From NCBI GenBank assembly GCA_037013685.1, contig CM072905.1:4475491-4539490 (forward strand): DNA of 64,000 nt, read 5' to 3'. The notes beneath the pieces were generated by a model, which ran no database searches, was not told where the DNA came from, and saw only the letters and a program-made list of their open reading frames with translations. Both the position numbers and the translations under genes were made by a program. Positions within the stretch are counted from its first letter, which is position 1. The number at the start of each line of letters is the position of its first letter. This document shows, one piece after another, positions 11,019 through 22,068 of the stretch. The DNA comes from Acridotheres tristis (taxonomy: Eukaryota; Chordata; Aves; Passeriformes; Sturnidae).

Positions 11019-12764
11019 AGGACAACAGGACTGTGCCCAAACCGACCTTTACATAAAGTGAACCACAAAAAGTCTGTGCTTTCTGCTTCAAATCTGCTTA
11101 ATAAATTACTACAATTCACAGTAATAAGGTCGATTAGTGCCACACCAACTTCTCCCATGTCAGATCAGTTTCGCATAGCTTTTCCTCGGAAGAAAATTAA
11201 AATAACAATAAACATAAAAAGTTTGTTCCTAGATTTTTGAAAAGCTACATAGGTGGTTTTCTGTAGCCTAGGGACAGCCAAGCTCAGTAACACATTCTCC
11301 TGTTATGGGCTGACTGGTGTAAAGGCTGAATCTTGCCCAGGGTGCTGTGGTGTGAAAAGACTGAGGAAGGCATTCCAGCCTGGCTCTTATTCACCCCCAA
11401 AGGCAGGCTGAGAACCAGCTGCTGGGTCAGAGCTCACAGACACTGGCACTGAGGAGAGGTGATCTCTGCAGCATCCAGCAGTGATGGGTGCACGATCAGA
11501 TCGATCAGCTCTGTCAGAGCCGTGGAAGCCGAGCGAGGGCTCTGGGTGCTGCTCCAGGCAGGGTGGGTGCCCTGCTGGCCGTGCCCTGCTGCCAGCTCCA
11601 GTGTGCCCGAGTCCACCTTGGGGAATTGCCTTTCTGCAAAGAATATATGGGGCCAACAGCTCCCCTTCTCACTTCTGGACATGATTCAGCCTTATGAATT
11701 CCACTTCATGCAATCATATACTTACAAATAAAGCATTCTCGTTACTTTATGTTTCTCTCTGGTGGAAAAATCAGAGACCCAACCTGATGAAATCTCCATT
11801 GTCTGAAAATTCAGGGCCTGTTTACTAAAAATACTTTTTGCTGATGGCAAAGTTCAACACCTCAGAGAAATTCAGAGTAAGTTTCCAAGCTGTGTACCCT
11901 ATTTTCAAATACACTATACCCTTGTTTGTAAGGCTGTATTGAAATTTTACATAACAGTCATGAGCCGTGCATTTAAACACCTTAAAAGAGTTGACCAGCA
12001 ACTTAATGCATTTCTTTATAGTATGGAGAATTTAAAGATGTACCATCTCTTTCCAAAACACATGAATATTCAGGATAAAATATTCCATCTCTCCTCTCCC
12101 CCTTTAATGTCTATATTTAAAAGCATTATTTTATAGATTTCTTTGTCTTACTATGTAAAAAATCCAATTCTTAATTAGTCTCTAAAACAAAGTTAAAAAT
12201 ACAAGCATGGGAAATAAATGCTTGAGCCACAGGTGTGTTGAAACAAACTATCCATGGGCAGACTGCCTTTCTGTGGATACTAGGAATTTTGAGTGTAAAC
12301 CTTGCAGTTTACCTATATGTCACTTCCTACTAGCAGAAACAGGAAAGTTTGAGACCACTAAATGGGGAGATATGGTCCGCATTTTTTTTTTCTTTCTGTA
12401 GAGTCATAATATTAAAACACTATATTCTTTTCTAGCCAGTCCAAATCATGGCTAGAAATAGGAGGGACTGGATTCAGCCCAGGAGAAAATGAATTCCCTG
12501 AAAAATGCAGGACAAAAGTTCTGGTGCAAGGGGGATGAGTAAGAAGTTGCAAAGGCAAAGAACCCTTTAGAGAGGAGAGCTTCAACTGATGCAAAGTGGG
12601 CACAGGCTCCTTTGAAGGAACTGTCTGCTGGCCACTGAAACTGGTGTGGTGCAGGCTCTGAGCTGTGGCACTGCCCAGCTCTGTGCAAGAATCCTTGGAG
12701 CAGGACTTGAGCTCAGCCTGGAGAAAGGGTCCCTAGTAATTAAAGGGCTGGATTCCTAATTTTA

Positions 12765-12830
12765 GTTTGATTCTGTGAGCCTTTACTCAGCTCTACTCAG
12801 AAGAGTCACTGGTGAAATCATTCTATGGAG
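12765..12830 (+). repeat. Degenerate ancient repeat ('gcctttactcag' type)
   Basis: 'gattctgtgagcctttactc' followed by 'actcagaagagtcactggtg' resembles the same old amniote repeat pattern. The copy is heavily diverged. Confidence 0.3.
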
Positions 12831-15084
12831 TGGGCTGACAGTGCTGTTCTGTGCATTTCTCAGGATTCTTTTCAATTGCTGAAGTTGCTTATGAAATGTG
12901 TGATGTTCCAAAGAGAACTGCAGAAGAATTGTGATTTGTATTATGGCAGTACATGAAAGGCACTGCCTTCTACTACCTATTTATCTCTGGGTGTTCACTA
13001 CTGTTCTTTTAAGGAAACCCAAAATAGGTAGGCATAGCAATTTAGAACAAAGAACATTTATTTTTACCTAAAGATAAGTCAGTGCTTTATTGTCAGAAGT
13101 ATTTAAACCCAGAACTGCCAATTAGTACTTTGACTATTAAAGTTTGTGGAAGAACCTCAGTCTGGAGGGAGTAGATCAGGGAAGCACATCCCATTGGCCA
13201 TCACCTAAACACTACTTCTGTAGCAAGGTTAAAATCAAGACAGGATGGATTTTGGCTGATATTTGCACCCCAGAGTCAAATTTCACCTCATCACAGAAGA
13301 TTATGATGAAGTCAAGGTCTTCCTACAAGTAAAGAATCCATTCCTTTATTAGCTACATGACTGCTTCTGGAAAGGTGCAGCAGCAGGAGCAGATAAGAGA
13401 TTTTTACATCCTTATCTCGCCAGCAGCGTGTGCCTCTCTGCTGGAGATTTTGCTGCTTCTTGCCCTCATTGTTCCTGATGAGCCAATGCAAAGTGAGATG
13501 GATTTCATTCAGGAGCATCTTGTTTTATCTCAACACTTTCTGCAAAAACATATGGCCTTAGTGTATGTTTATTTTATTCTTTAATAGTTTTATGGCAGTT
13601 TTCTTTAGAGGCAAAACAGATTAGGGGAGCCTGGGTGAGGTATTGGACACTGGAAAACTGTGTCAATTGTTTTGATTCTGCACAGGAGCTTTACATTGTT
13701 TGTCTCTCGCTGGTGAAAATCCTTCTGCTAATAAACAGAATCTCAAGCAACCAGCTGTGAGTGCCCTCAGTGACAGTCAGACATCTCTGCTTGGCTCTGT
13801 GGTGAGTCAGGCTTTCCCCATCCCCAGTTCCATACAATGTGTGCCCTTCTAGCTGTAAATGGGCACTGACACTGCTGCTCCCCCTGCATCTTCTCACCCA
13901 CAGGAATTTTCGGTGTGGGTCTCATCCAAACTCTGTGGGAGCGAATGGAAGTCTTTCCATCCTCACTTTGGATCACGTAATGAATGAGTATTTTTGGTGC
14001 AAAATGTAAGCTTCCTGCTCCCCAAAAGAGAAGTTACAAATGTAAATCCCTTATAGAAAATTTTGCCCTTCCTATCACTGCAAAGACTCTTCTTGGCTTC
14101 CACGTACTGACCAAGCAGAAAATAGTGAATAACATTTATTTTTGAATTTATGGATTGAGTTCACAGGGATTTTAATAGCACTGGGGTTATGGAAGTGCTA
14201 TTTTAATAAGGACCACAGATCATGGGCCCAAATCCTTACCTTTACCTCAAGGACTTGTAAACTCAACTATTTAACTCAAATCTCTTTATTGGGGGCCTTA
14301 GAATGTATCCACCTGGAGGCTGGAAAACCGAAAGGTAGAAGGCTACACAAACACGGAGTGAGGGAATTTAACCAGCAGGAATGTGGCCTATAAAATTAAA
14401 CTTCAAGAACTGTTTAAGAAAATTAAAGCTTGTGCAACAGCTTGGGTTTCTCTACACATTAGTTCATTTCTTGGTGACTCCAGGTTCTTATTAATATAGA
14501 TTTCATTTTTGAGATCATCTTCTGTAGTGCTGCAAGGTTGATTGTGGTTCCAAAGGACAAAATCCTGACTCACTGTAATTTGCCTTTACACAATACACCA
14601 AGATCCCAACCTCCTTATCATATTAGTATTCATTTGGGGCCCAAAGAAAAAAAAAATCTTAGATTCAAACTGCACCCCAAACTTCCCTAATCTGAATTGC
14701 CAGAATATCCCAGCTTCAGACATGGTGATCATGTACCCCTGGAGTTTAGGGTGAATATTCAAGAAAAAAAATAGGGATGTTTCTTTCCAATGGATCTGTG
14801 AGAGTGATGCCGACACAACAAAATGTGCTCTTGTGTGGTGGGGAGAAGAAAAGAAAAACTGTTTCAATCTCACATAGACCCTGCATATTATTTGTCTAGA
14901 ACCTGGCCTCATTCTGCCTGCTCTTGACCTCAAAAGTTCATCTACTGGGCTTTTAAAATAACTTGCTAGCTAAATAATTTGAAATCTAAGCTCCTGACAA
15001 AACAATTGTGATAATTATGTCAGGCTTATGACAGCATTCAGAGATGGTGTTGATTACATTTTCTAGATATTAAAAGAATTTTCA

Positions 15085-15090
15085 TTTATT
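15085..15090 (-). promoter_or_regulatory. Candidate ANKFN1 polyadenylation signal
   Basis: AATAAA on the minus strand (TTTATT on plus) lies about 530 nt 3' of the stop codon and is the first canonical hexamer downstream of it. The stretch between has no long frame and would be 3' UTR. Other AATAAA copies occur further on near 14.3 and 14.1 kb, so a longer UTR is possible. Confidence 0.35.
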
Positions 15091-15618
15091 TAAGTAGCTA
15101 GAAACTGGGTTATCTGTGTTACTAGTCCAGTTAGCATTTCAGTTATATCCAACCTAAATCCATTCAAGAAAAGCTGAAAAGTAGAAAAATTGCAGGAGAT
15201 GTTGGGAAACAGATTAATAGACTTTTGGGACATAGTCCTAACATAAGGACACCAAGGATGTTACAACTTCTGCTAACTTGCAGGCAGAATCACTCATGCT
15301 TAAAATTTTGCATGCTCAGAGAAACATGGAAATGAAGAGATCTGCAAAACCTGATTACTCAACTGCACATTGTTATGTGGTGACTGTTATGACTCTAGCT
15401 GCAAAGCTGCCAGTAATAATAATGCTCACTTCATGACAGGTGATATGTCTGTGAGACCAGAAATCTGGTGATGAAGTCAAAAGATTAGGATTCTTTAGAG
15501 TGGCACAGTTTGCCATTTCAGGAGCTGGATTTTTACCAGTGGTTTTGAGAGTATGGCCTTTATGATTGCAATGCTCATATCTCAGTGGAGTGATGGGAAG
15601 CAGTGCAGGCTTCTGGGG

Positions 15619-16412
15619 TTAAAGGGTGCTGCTGAAAACTTCTGGCACAGCAGAACCCAACTGCTCCTCTGGACCCGTGGTCTGTTGCATAGCACTGTGC
15701 AGATCTGTGTGTTCTACAGACTCCGTGCTCACCGCCCAGGACCTGCCCTCTTCATCCAGGAATGTTTCATAGGGCTCCACATGTATCCTGTGGCCATCCT
15801 GCCTTGGTTCCTCATCCTTGCCTCTCCCATCCTCTGAAAGGCTGGGTGCATGAGGTATGAAAGTGCTCTGAGACCCATCGATGGGAATCTCCACCTGCTC
15901 TCTGGAGGTAGGTTCTTGAGACAAATCTGGGGATCTCATGAGATGCTGGGTGTAGACCCCTTCTGACAGCGAGCCCACCTGAGTCTCGCTGTGCACGCGC
16001 AGCCAGCGGTGCTGCCGGCTGAAGTAGTTGTAATGTTGGTGTTTCCCCAACTTTTTTTTCCCTAAAAAGCCCAGCGGCTGCTTGGAGCTGAAGGACTTGT
16101 CCGTGCTTTTTGGTGTAAGTCCTGACATTGTCAGACTGCTCATCTGCTCTGTGCAACGCTCAGCACTGGTGTCCAAGGCAGCACACTCTGTCAGGCCTTC
16201 CCTCAGTGCCAGGCAGGGCTTCACATCATGGGCTTGGAGCACGTTGGGAGCGCTGCCACCCAGGCCACTGCCAGCCTGCTGGGAGATGTCCTGGGACGAG
16301 GAGTAAATCAGCTCTGACTCCCTCGGGCTCAGCGCATCGCTGGAGTCGTAGTCGCTGTCGGTTGGGAGGAAAACCTCGGAGCAGCCTTCTTCATCTGAGC
16401 AGGGCTGCGAGT
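15619..16412 (-). CDS. ANKFN1: ANKFN1 window exon 15: C-terminal tail and stop codon
   Basis: The last coding exon encodes residues 683-946 and ends ...VPEVFSSTL, TAA (stop at 15619-15621). It begins with an acidic serine cluster (DSQPCSDEEGC, DSDYDSSDALSPRESE), a plausible CK2-type phosphorylation region, followed by a mostly disordered stretch. A basic aromatic island (GFLGKKKLGKHQHYNYFSRQ, then HRWLRVHSETQ) stands out as the likeliest binding segment in the tail. The acceptor is CTTGCAG, phase 1. The frame is open for 263 codons with no interruption, far longer than chance here. Shorter annotated isoforms in other species may end elsewhere, so alternative 3' ends are possible. Confidence 0.92.
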
Positions 16413-18495
16413 CTGCAAGGAGAACTGGTTAATACTCACAAGACAAGCTCAGCAGAGAAATGGCTCAACTGTCATTTGTGTGGTTTTTGTCTTAATTTTA
16501 AATCTCCAGTGCTGGAAATGTATGCGTGTTTCCTCTGTGGAATTGCCATGGGCCAAAGTGACAGCAAAGGCAGTAAGGGAGGTTTTATCAGGGAGGAGTT
16601 ACAGATGTGTTAGACAGGTGGTGGGAGAATTAGGAAAAAAAAAATTTTAATTGGGATTAAGTTCTGAGAGGATGTTTTATCTTGCTTTCACTAAATTTCA
16701 TAGACATGGAGATTTGTGAGAGAGAAAATCTCTAATCCAGGTTAATAACGATGTCAGTTAAGTTACTGTAGATTTCTATCTCTGTAATGGTGAGCAGGGT
16801 GCAATTCTAAGAGGCTCAAGGCACAACATGGAGGATGATAAATAAAACCTGCCCTTTTGGCTGTCAGGTGCATTGTGTGTTAAAATCCAAAACAGACACA
16901 CTAATTCAAATGCAAATTTGTGGACCAAGTCCCACACTGGCACTGAAATTGCTGCTGTCTTTTGGCTTCAGAAGGATCAATAAGATAATAAATAATGGCA
17001 TGTGTGATAGAATAGATTGATGCTCCATTGCCCTGGATAGTTTATCTTAGATTCCAGGAATTAAATATCGATTTTATACAGTGCTGGCTGTTCACTTGGA
17101 GCTAGTGTAAATTGCCATAGAGCCCAGCACTAATGATTCCAGGGTGTGCAGGACAAGATAATGCTGCAGTTTGCACTGTGCCAGAGCCAAGGATCATTCT
17201 GCAGTCATGGTCTATAATACAGGGGAGGGGTGCTGAGAAACAACACCACAGTATAATGGAATGGAGCAAAGCCCCAGCCTCTTCAGGTTTCTTTGCTTTT
17301 AATCTCATGAAATCTAATCAGAATAGATTTATTCATTTTCCTTAACTGTATAAAACTGCCAATTTGAAAAAGCCCCCAAATATTACTACTATAATGGTCA
17401 TGGCAGTTGTTTAATGTAGCATCTGTTGCTTTTGTTTCTACTGTTTCATTTACTTGTTGCTTAAAGACAGCTCAGCAGAATGATGGTTTATTTTTTCCTC
17501 CAAAGTCCTTATTCTGTTAGCAAAATGGGTGTTGCTGTTTCATTTGCTTCATCTTTATTTGTTGTGATCCTTTTCTTTCATCACTTTAATTTTCTGGCTA
17601 TGCAGAGAAGTAATAATGGTCAGTGAGGTGGGTACTTATTTGTGTAATTTGTGTAATTTAAAATGCTTGTCTAAAACACTGGGAACCCTGAGAGGTGTGT
17701 GAAAACAGCTGTTAAGCTGGACTATTTGCACTAAAATTTGCTCTATCAAAACAAAGCAAGAGAGGCATAAGAAATAATTGCTGCAAAGCAGAGGAACACT
17801 CAAAGCCTGGAAAGAAAATGGGTGTAATACCAGAGAAACAAAAGGTGGCAAATGGAAACTATTGAAAAATCTGAGTTAGATGCTGTAAAATTAATGAAAA
17901 CTGTGGGAAAGAATAATAGATACATGAGTGATGACAATGGGCCAGTAGCTTTTGCTAGCAACTCATATCTCATCAGTCTAATAAACCTCTGAACATGTGC
18001 ACAATTCATACACAGCCATTGTCAGAGAGAGTTCTGAAGAGCTTCTGATAATGTTCTTTACCACAGGCTCTGCAGCTGTAATTGGGATGAAGAGAAAGCT
18101 CCCTCCATACAAAATAGCAGATTGTTGGTGTAGGCAACAAATGAAACAAGCAGCTTTCATCATGGATGGATTTTACTGGAATTCTGGACATCATAGAGAA
18201 GCCAGTGATAGAGAAGCTGTCCCTTCCAGCCTGTTCATGAAATGATCTGGAACAGTGAGGTGACAAAGTTGGCTGATGATGAGCAGTTATTCTGAGTAGC
18301 TGAAAGTAAAAAATGATTGTAAAGATTATAGAAGGATCTCAGGATACTGAGTGGTAGATGATTGGTAAAATGAGTGTTAAAATACCTTGACAGTTGTGGG
18401 AAAAAATTTATTCCTTTTATAAAAAGACATACAAGAACTGTTATAATTAAAAGTGTGTTCGAAGAGTGCTTGGTGAACAAAGAAAATTCTCTTAC
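16413..18495. other. ANKFN1 intron 14
   Basis: AT-rich intron. It contains the CR1-like fragment near 18.2-18.4 kb and nothing else I recognise. Confidence 0.8.
18228..18392 (+). mobile_element. CR1-like LINE fragment, reverse-transcriptase region
   Basis: 'ttcatgaaatgatctgg', 'acagtgaggtgacaaagttg', 'gctgatgatgag' and 'agaaggatctcaggatactg' follow the nucleotide pattern of sauropsid CR1-type elements (…aatgatctgg…gtgaggtggcaaagtttgctgatgatac…). The frame is broken, so it is a dead copy. Weaker similarity may extend upstream to about 17.8 kb. Confidence 0.6.
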
Positions 18496-18715
18496 CACTC
18501 ACAGCTTTTCTCCTCTGGATTCTAGGCTCAGGGGAAGAGGGAGGTGAAGGAAGACAATCTAGATGTGAAGAGGTGGAGCTCATTTTCTTCTGAGATTGTT
18601 CTTCTGAAAGATCCACAAGCTTCTTTATGGGCAGGCCTGCTGCTGGCTGCTTGTATCTTGCATACTGCAGTGCCTCTGTGATCCATCTCATGTCCCTCCA
18701 GATCTCATCAATTTG
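18496..18715 (-). CDS. ANKFN1: ANKFN1 window exon 14
   Basis: The exon has 220 nt and encodes residues 610-682 plus one base. It reads QIDEIWRDMRWITEALQYAR, YKQPAAGLPIKKLVDLSEEQ, SQKKMSSTSSHLDCLPSPPS, then SPEPRIQRRKAVS. The acceptor is TTCTCCACAG. The donor is GTGAGTG/GTAAGA; an upstream GTGAGT within the exon is a possible decoy, but only the downstream site keeps the frame with exon 15. The end is a low-complexity Ser-Pro segment followed by a basic IQRRK patch. Confidence 0.95.
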
Positions 18716-21700
18716 CTGTGGAGAAAACAATAGTGACAAAATACAGCTAAGTCTGAGTATTAATTTTACCTAAGTCTGTACTTTTATTCAAGTGCCCAAG
18801 TAAGTCTGTAGTCACTGCCAAGAGAGAGAAGCAGGATCTCCCAAAAGAACATTCAGATTGACGTGGTCTGAACTGATTTTGGTTAAGAGGTATCTCAGTT
18901 AAGAATGTGTAATTAGGAGGAGTGAATCCAGACCTAAAGTCCGACATGGAAAGAACATTAAAATTGTATCTTGATGGAATAAACATTTGATCAGTTTGTA
19001 GCACACCTGGAAATTGGTTTGATTCTCTACTGGAATAAAGGTGAGACTTGTGGAGCATCTTTGCAAACCCAGGTCAAAGCAATTGCTCAGGTCAGAGCTC
19101 GTTTTTAACAAAGAACATACACATGTGTGGGTACATAAATGGAGGGCAGAAGCACAGCTATGAGCCAAACTACAGTTTCTCCCTTACCATTTTAGTCTGC
19201 ATACATTTTAGAAGTATAAATCTACAGAAAAGCAGTTCTAAGACATGCCTGTTGATGGCAATAAGAGACAAGTGCCTAAATCAATAGCAGGATGTAGGTT
19301 TAAGTATCTCTGCAGAGAGGAAAGATGCTGTTTAATGTGGGTCTGAAGAGTCTTTTGATAATGGAGCACTTTCAACATCTTTTTACATCACCTTCAAGCC
19401 ATTCAAGATCGTTGATGGCTGAGCAGATGTTGCAACCATCAAATGACAGTAGCTGGGAGTAAATATCCTCCTGCTGCAGTGTCCTTTCTAGAACTTCCCT
19501 GCACTTTTCCTACAGAAGGGTCTGAATTTCAAGTGAGTCTGCCTATTAATATTGCAGTGTTTGAGGGAAGCTGCTTTGCAGTTACACAAGCTACATTCTG
19601 CAAGAATGCAATGGGAGTTCTAGGTCAGTCATGGAGAGGCAAAAGTGAGGGGTACCCTGTGCAGTGACAATTGTCTGATAGGGGAGTGGCAGAGGGATCA
19701 GAGAGTGACAGAGGGATCACAGAGCCTGCAGACTGATATTTGAAGGCGACTTCTCTTAGCTGGAGATACTTCACAAAATGCATATTCAAAGTGTGAAATT
19801 TACTCCCAGGGGACAGTGTAGATGCCAGATTTGCTGGGGTAGTTCCTGATGAGCCGTGTTGGAGGCAGGATAGCTGGGCAGATGGATCTTGGTTTTGACC
19901 TAGTATGGCCATTTTTATGTAAAGGTGAAATCCTGACTCCAATGATGTCAGTGCAAGCCTTGCCACTGAGTTAATTTGAGCTAAGAATATACATCAATAA
20001 GAATAGCAAATGGTTCAGAGATTAATTCATAATCCTGCATAATTTCAAGACTTCAGTGTAGCTCCATGAAGAGAATTCCAGTTAGCAAACATCTCACCTA
20101 TTTGATTTTAGAGATTTTATACATCCTTTCTATGATCCTCCCTCAACCCCAAACAAGAACCATCCTGCATGCAGTTTATTAAGATGCAAATCCTGTTGGT
20201 TTTCCCCTGGTGCTGGACATTGTAATGAACTGTGGTTCTTTTACAATTTAGGAACATTTGAAGCATTACATTATATAAATTACAGCTTATCTTCAGTTTT
20301 AGCTTCAGTGTCTGTAGATTTCTTTCCTTTCTCTGTAACATTCTGATAAAGACTCCAAGTACCTTACATTCTGGTTGGGGTTTTTTTAAAATAATTTTTA
20401 CTTTTCAGTTGCCCTCTGACTCCCTTCCAGAACTGCATTTATATAGACTCCCTTGCTCTTTACAATGTTTGGTTTGTGTAGTGACTTCAACACTGTCTTA
20501 GATCTGGGATCACACAAATGCTCTTGCGGTTTCGTGGTCACCACTGAAGATTGCGGTATGTGGTGGGCAGAGATATTTTTGCCAATAGGTGGAATACAGC
20601 TGGTTTTCATTTGAGAGGAAACCTGACAAGCCTAATACACTGTCACAATAATTCAGCACAAAACAGTGAAGTTTAAAATGTTCTCCCATATTTTCCCAGC
20701 GTAGATATGTGATTCAAACACTTGGGAGAAGAGGAACACAGAACTGTCTACACAGTACCTGCATATTAATATACAAATGCTTGGGTTTGATGTGAAGGAT
20801 AAAAATTTTCCAAATTTTCCTGCAGACTGTAAGAAAGCTGGATTTTCTGAGTGTGAGAATGGGAGGTGATTGAGAGTGAAAATAAAATAGATTTCTCCCT
20901 CTGTGCCCTGCTGCACTTTGCCAAAAGTGGACAAGGCAAAGGGGTCTGAATGCAGAACAAAGAGAAATAGAAACATTATCCTTTTGTTCATAACTATGGA
21001 GGGCCAAACATCTTGTCAATGGGATAAATGGTGTCTTGGCCCCTATTCCAACAGAAGATAGGTTGAATATTAAGAATATAGAGCTGTAAACTTATTTGCA
21101 TCTCTTTGTAGAAAGACAGATCAACCATGCCTGTAGATATACTCTGCAAAAGTCATGAGCTTTATCTATAAATAACCAATTGCCAAAATAGTTTGCAAAA
21201 GGACAGGCTTTGCTATGCTGCACAATAGAATGTAGTTCAAAGACCCTGAGTGGAGTAGGTAGAGTCTTGATTTGGGAACAGTAGAGGAAAATCAGGATGA
21301 AGGACAGAGAATAAACAGATTGGATAAGTATGGTAACCCTGGTGATCCTCCTGCACTGGGGGACTGGAGCAGTGCCACTGCATGGTGCTGGCCAGGCTCA
21401 CAGCTGCTTTTGGGGCCAGCTTGACATCTGAAATGCAGAGCTGTATTCCTGAGTGTGATATTGTTGGTGGAGATTGTCTCCACAACCTCGTCTGAATTTT
21501 CATTTTAATTTTTTTAATTGCCACGTTATCGCGGTGAAAAATGTCCCCAGTTCATACAGACAAAGAAAAACTCTTACACAAATGAATGCCCAGACATGGT
21601 GCTAGCTTACCTCACGTTAGATGGGAGGGAGTTTTACAAGCAGACTGACACATTTCTTTATAACAGTCTAGTATAACTGTCATTTGATTTTACCCATAAA

Positions 21701-21901
21701 AATCCTTCTATAAAAGCAACAACTAAGGAAAGCATGTTCTGGGTTTGAATTTCATAAAAACAGAATTGCACTTTTGATACAACTGCTCTTTTTATGATGT
21801 CTGTGAATAATTCTCCATTTAGATTTCAAATTACAGCCCCATGCAATTTTTAAGAAAGCCACCTTAAAATCTCCTTGGAATAGTCAGAAACAGACTATTA
21901 C
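18716..21901. other. ANKFN1 intron 13
   Basis: AT-rich. Apart from an old repeat relic at 19921 and a 20-bp imperfect duplication near 19686-19722 ('acagagggatcacagag' type), nothing was recognised. Confidence 0.8.
19921..19970 (+). repeat. Degenerate ancient repeat ('gtgaaatcctgactcca' type)
   Basis: 'aggtgaaatcctgactccaa' followed by 'gatgtcagtgcaagccttgc' resembles the gtgaaatcctggccccattgaagtca pattern of old amniote repeats. Confidence 0.35.
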
Positions 21902-22068
21902 CTGTATGTAGTCTATAACTTGCTGGTGTCTTTGTTTGGCTGCAGCGACTTCACTGTCTGAAATTGCTTCCCTCAGGGACTGCTGGGTTTTCAGAGAGTC
22001 CAGCTCTATGACAGCAGAAAGGCGGCAATACAGGCTTATAAATTTTTCCTTGTAACAGCAAAAATGAA
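21902..22068 (-). CDS. ANKFN1: ANKFN1 window exon 13
   Basis: This 167-nt exon encodes residues 554-609: VHFCCYKEKFISLYCRLSAV, then IELDSLKTQQSLREAISDSE, then VAAAKQRHQQVIDYIQ. The acceptor is TTTTTTCACAG and the donor is CAG/GTAATA. Entry phase is 1 and exit phase is 0. The second half is a predicted helix or short coiled coil rich in Gln, Glu and Arg. The next exon continues with QIDEIW, giving the family run YIQQIDEIW. Confidence 0.95.

Larger units (their letters stand above)
6141..15084. other. Intergenic DNA between the CpG island and ANKFN1
   Basis: From 6.1 to 7.3 kb the sequence is moderately GC-rich with small duplications; beyond that it is AT-rich. It holds the simple repeats and old repeat relics listed separately. 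None of the frames resembles a known protein, and I found no splice-consistent exon. Confidence 0.55.

Noticed and set aside
15553..15837. 94-aa plus-strand frame
   Set aside because: Shadow of the last ANKFN1 coding exon on the opposite strand.
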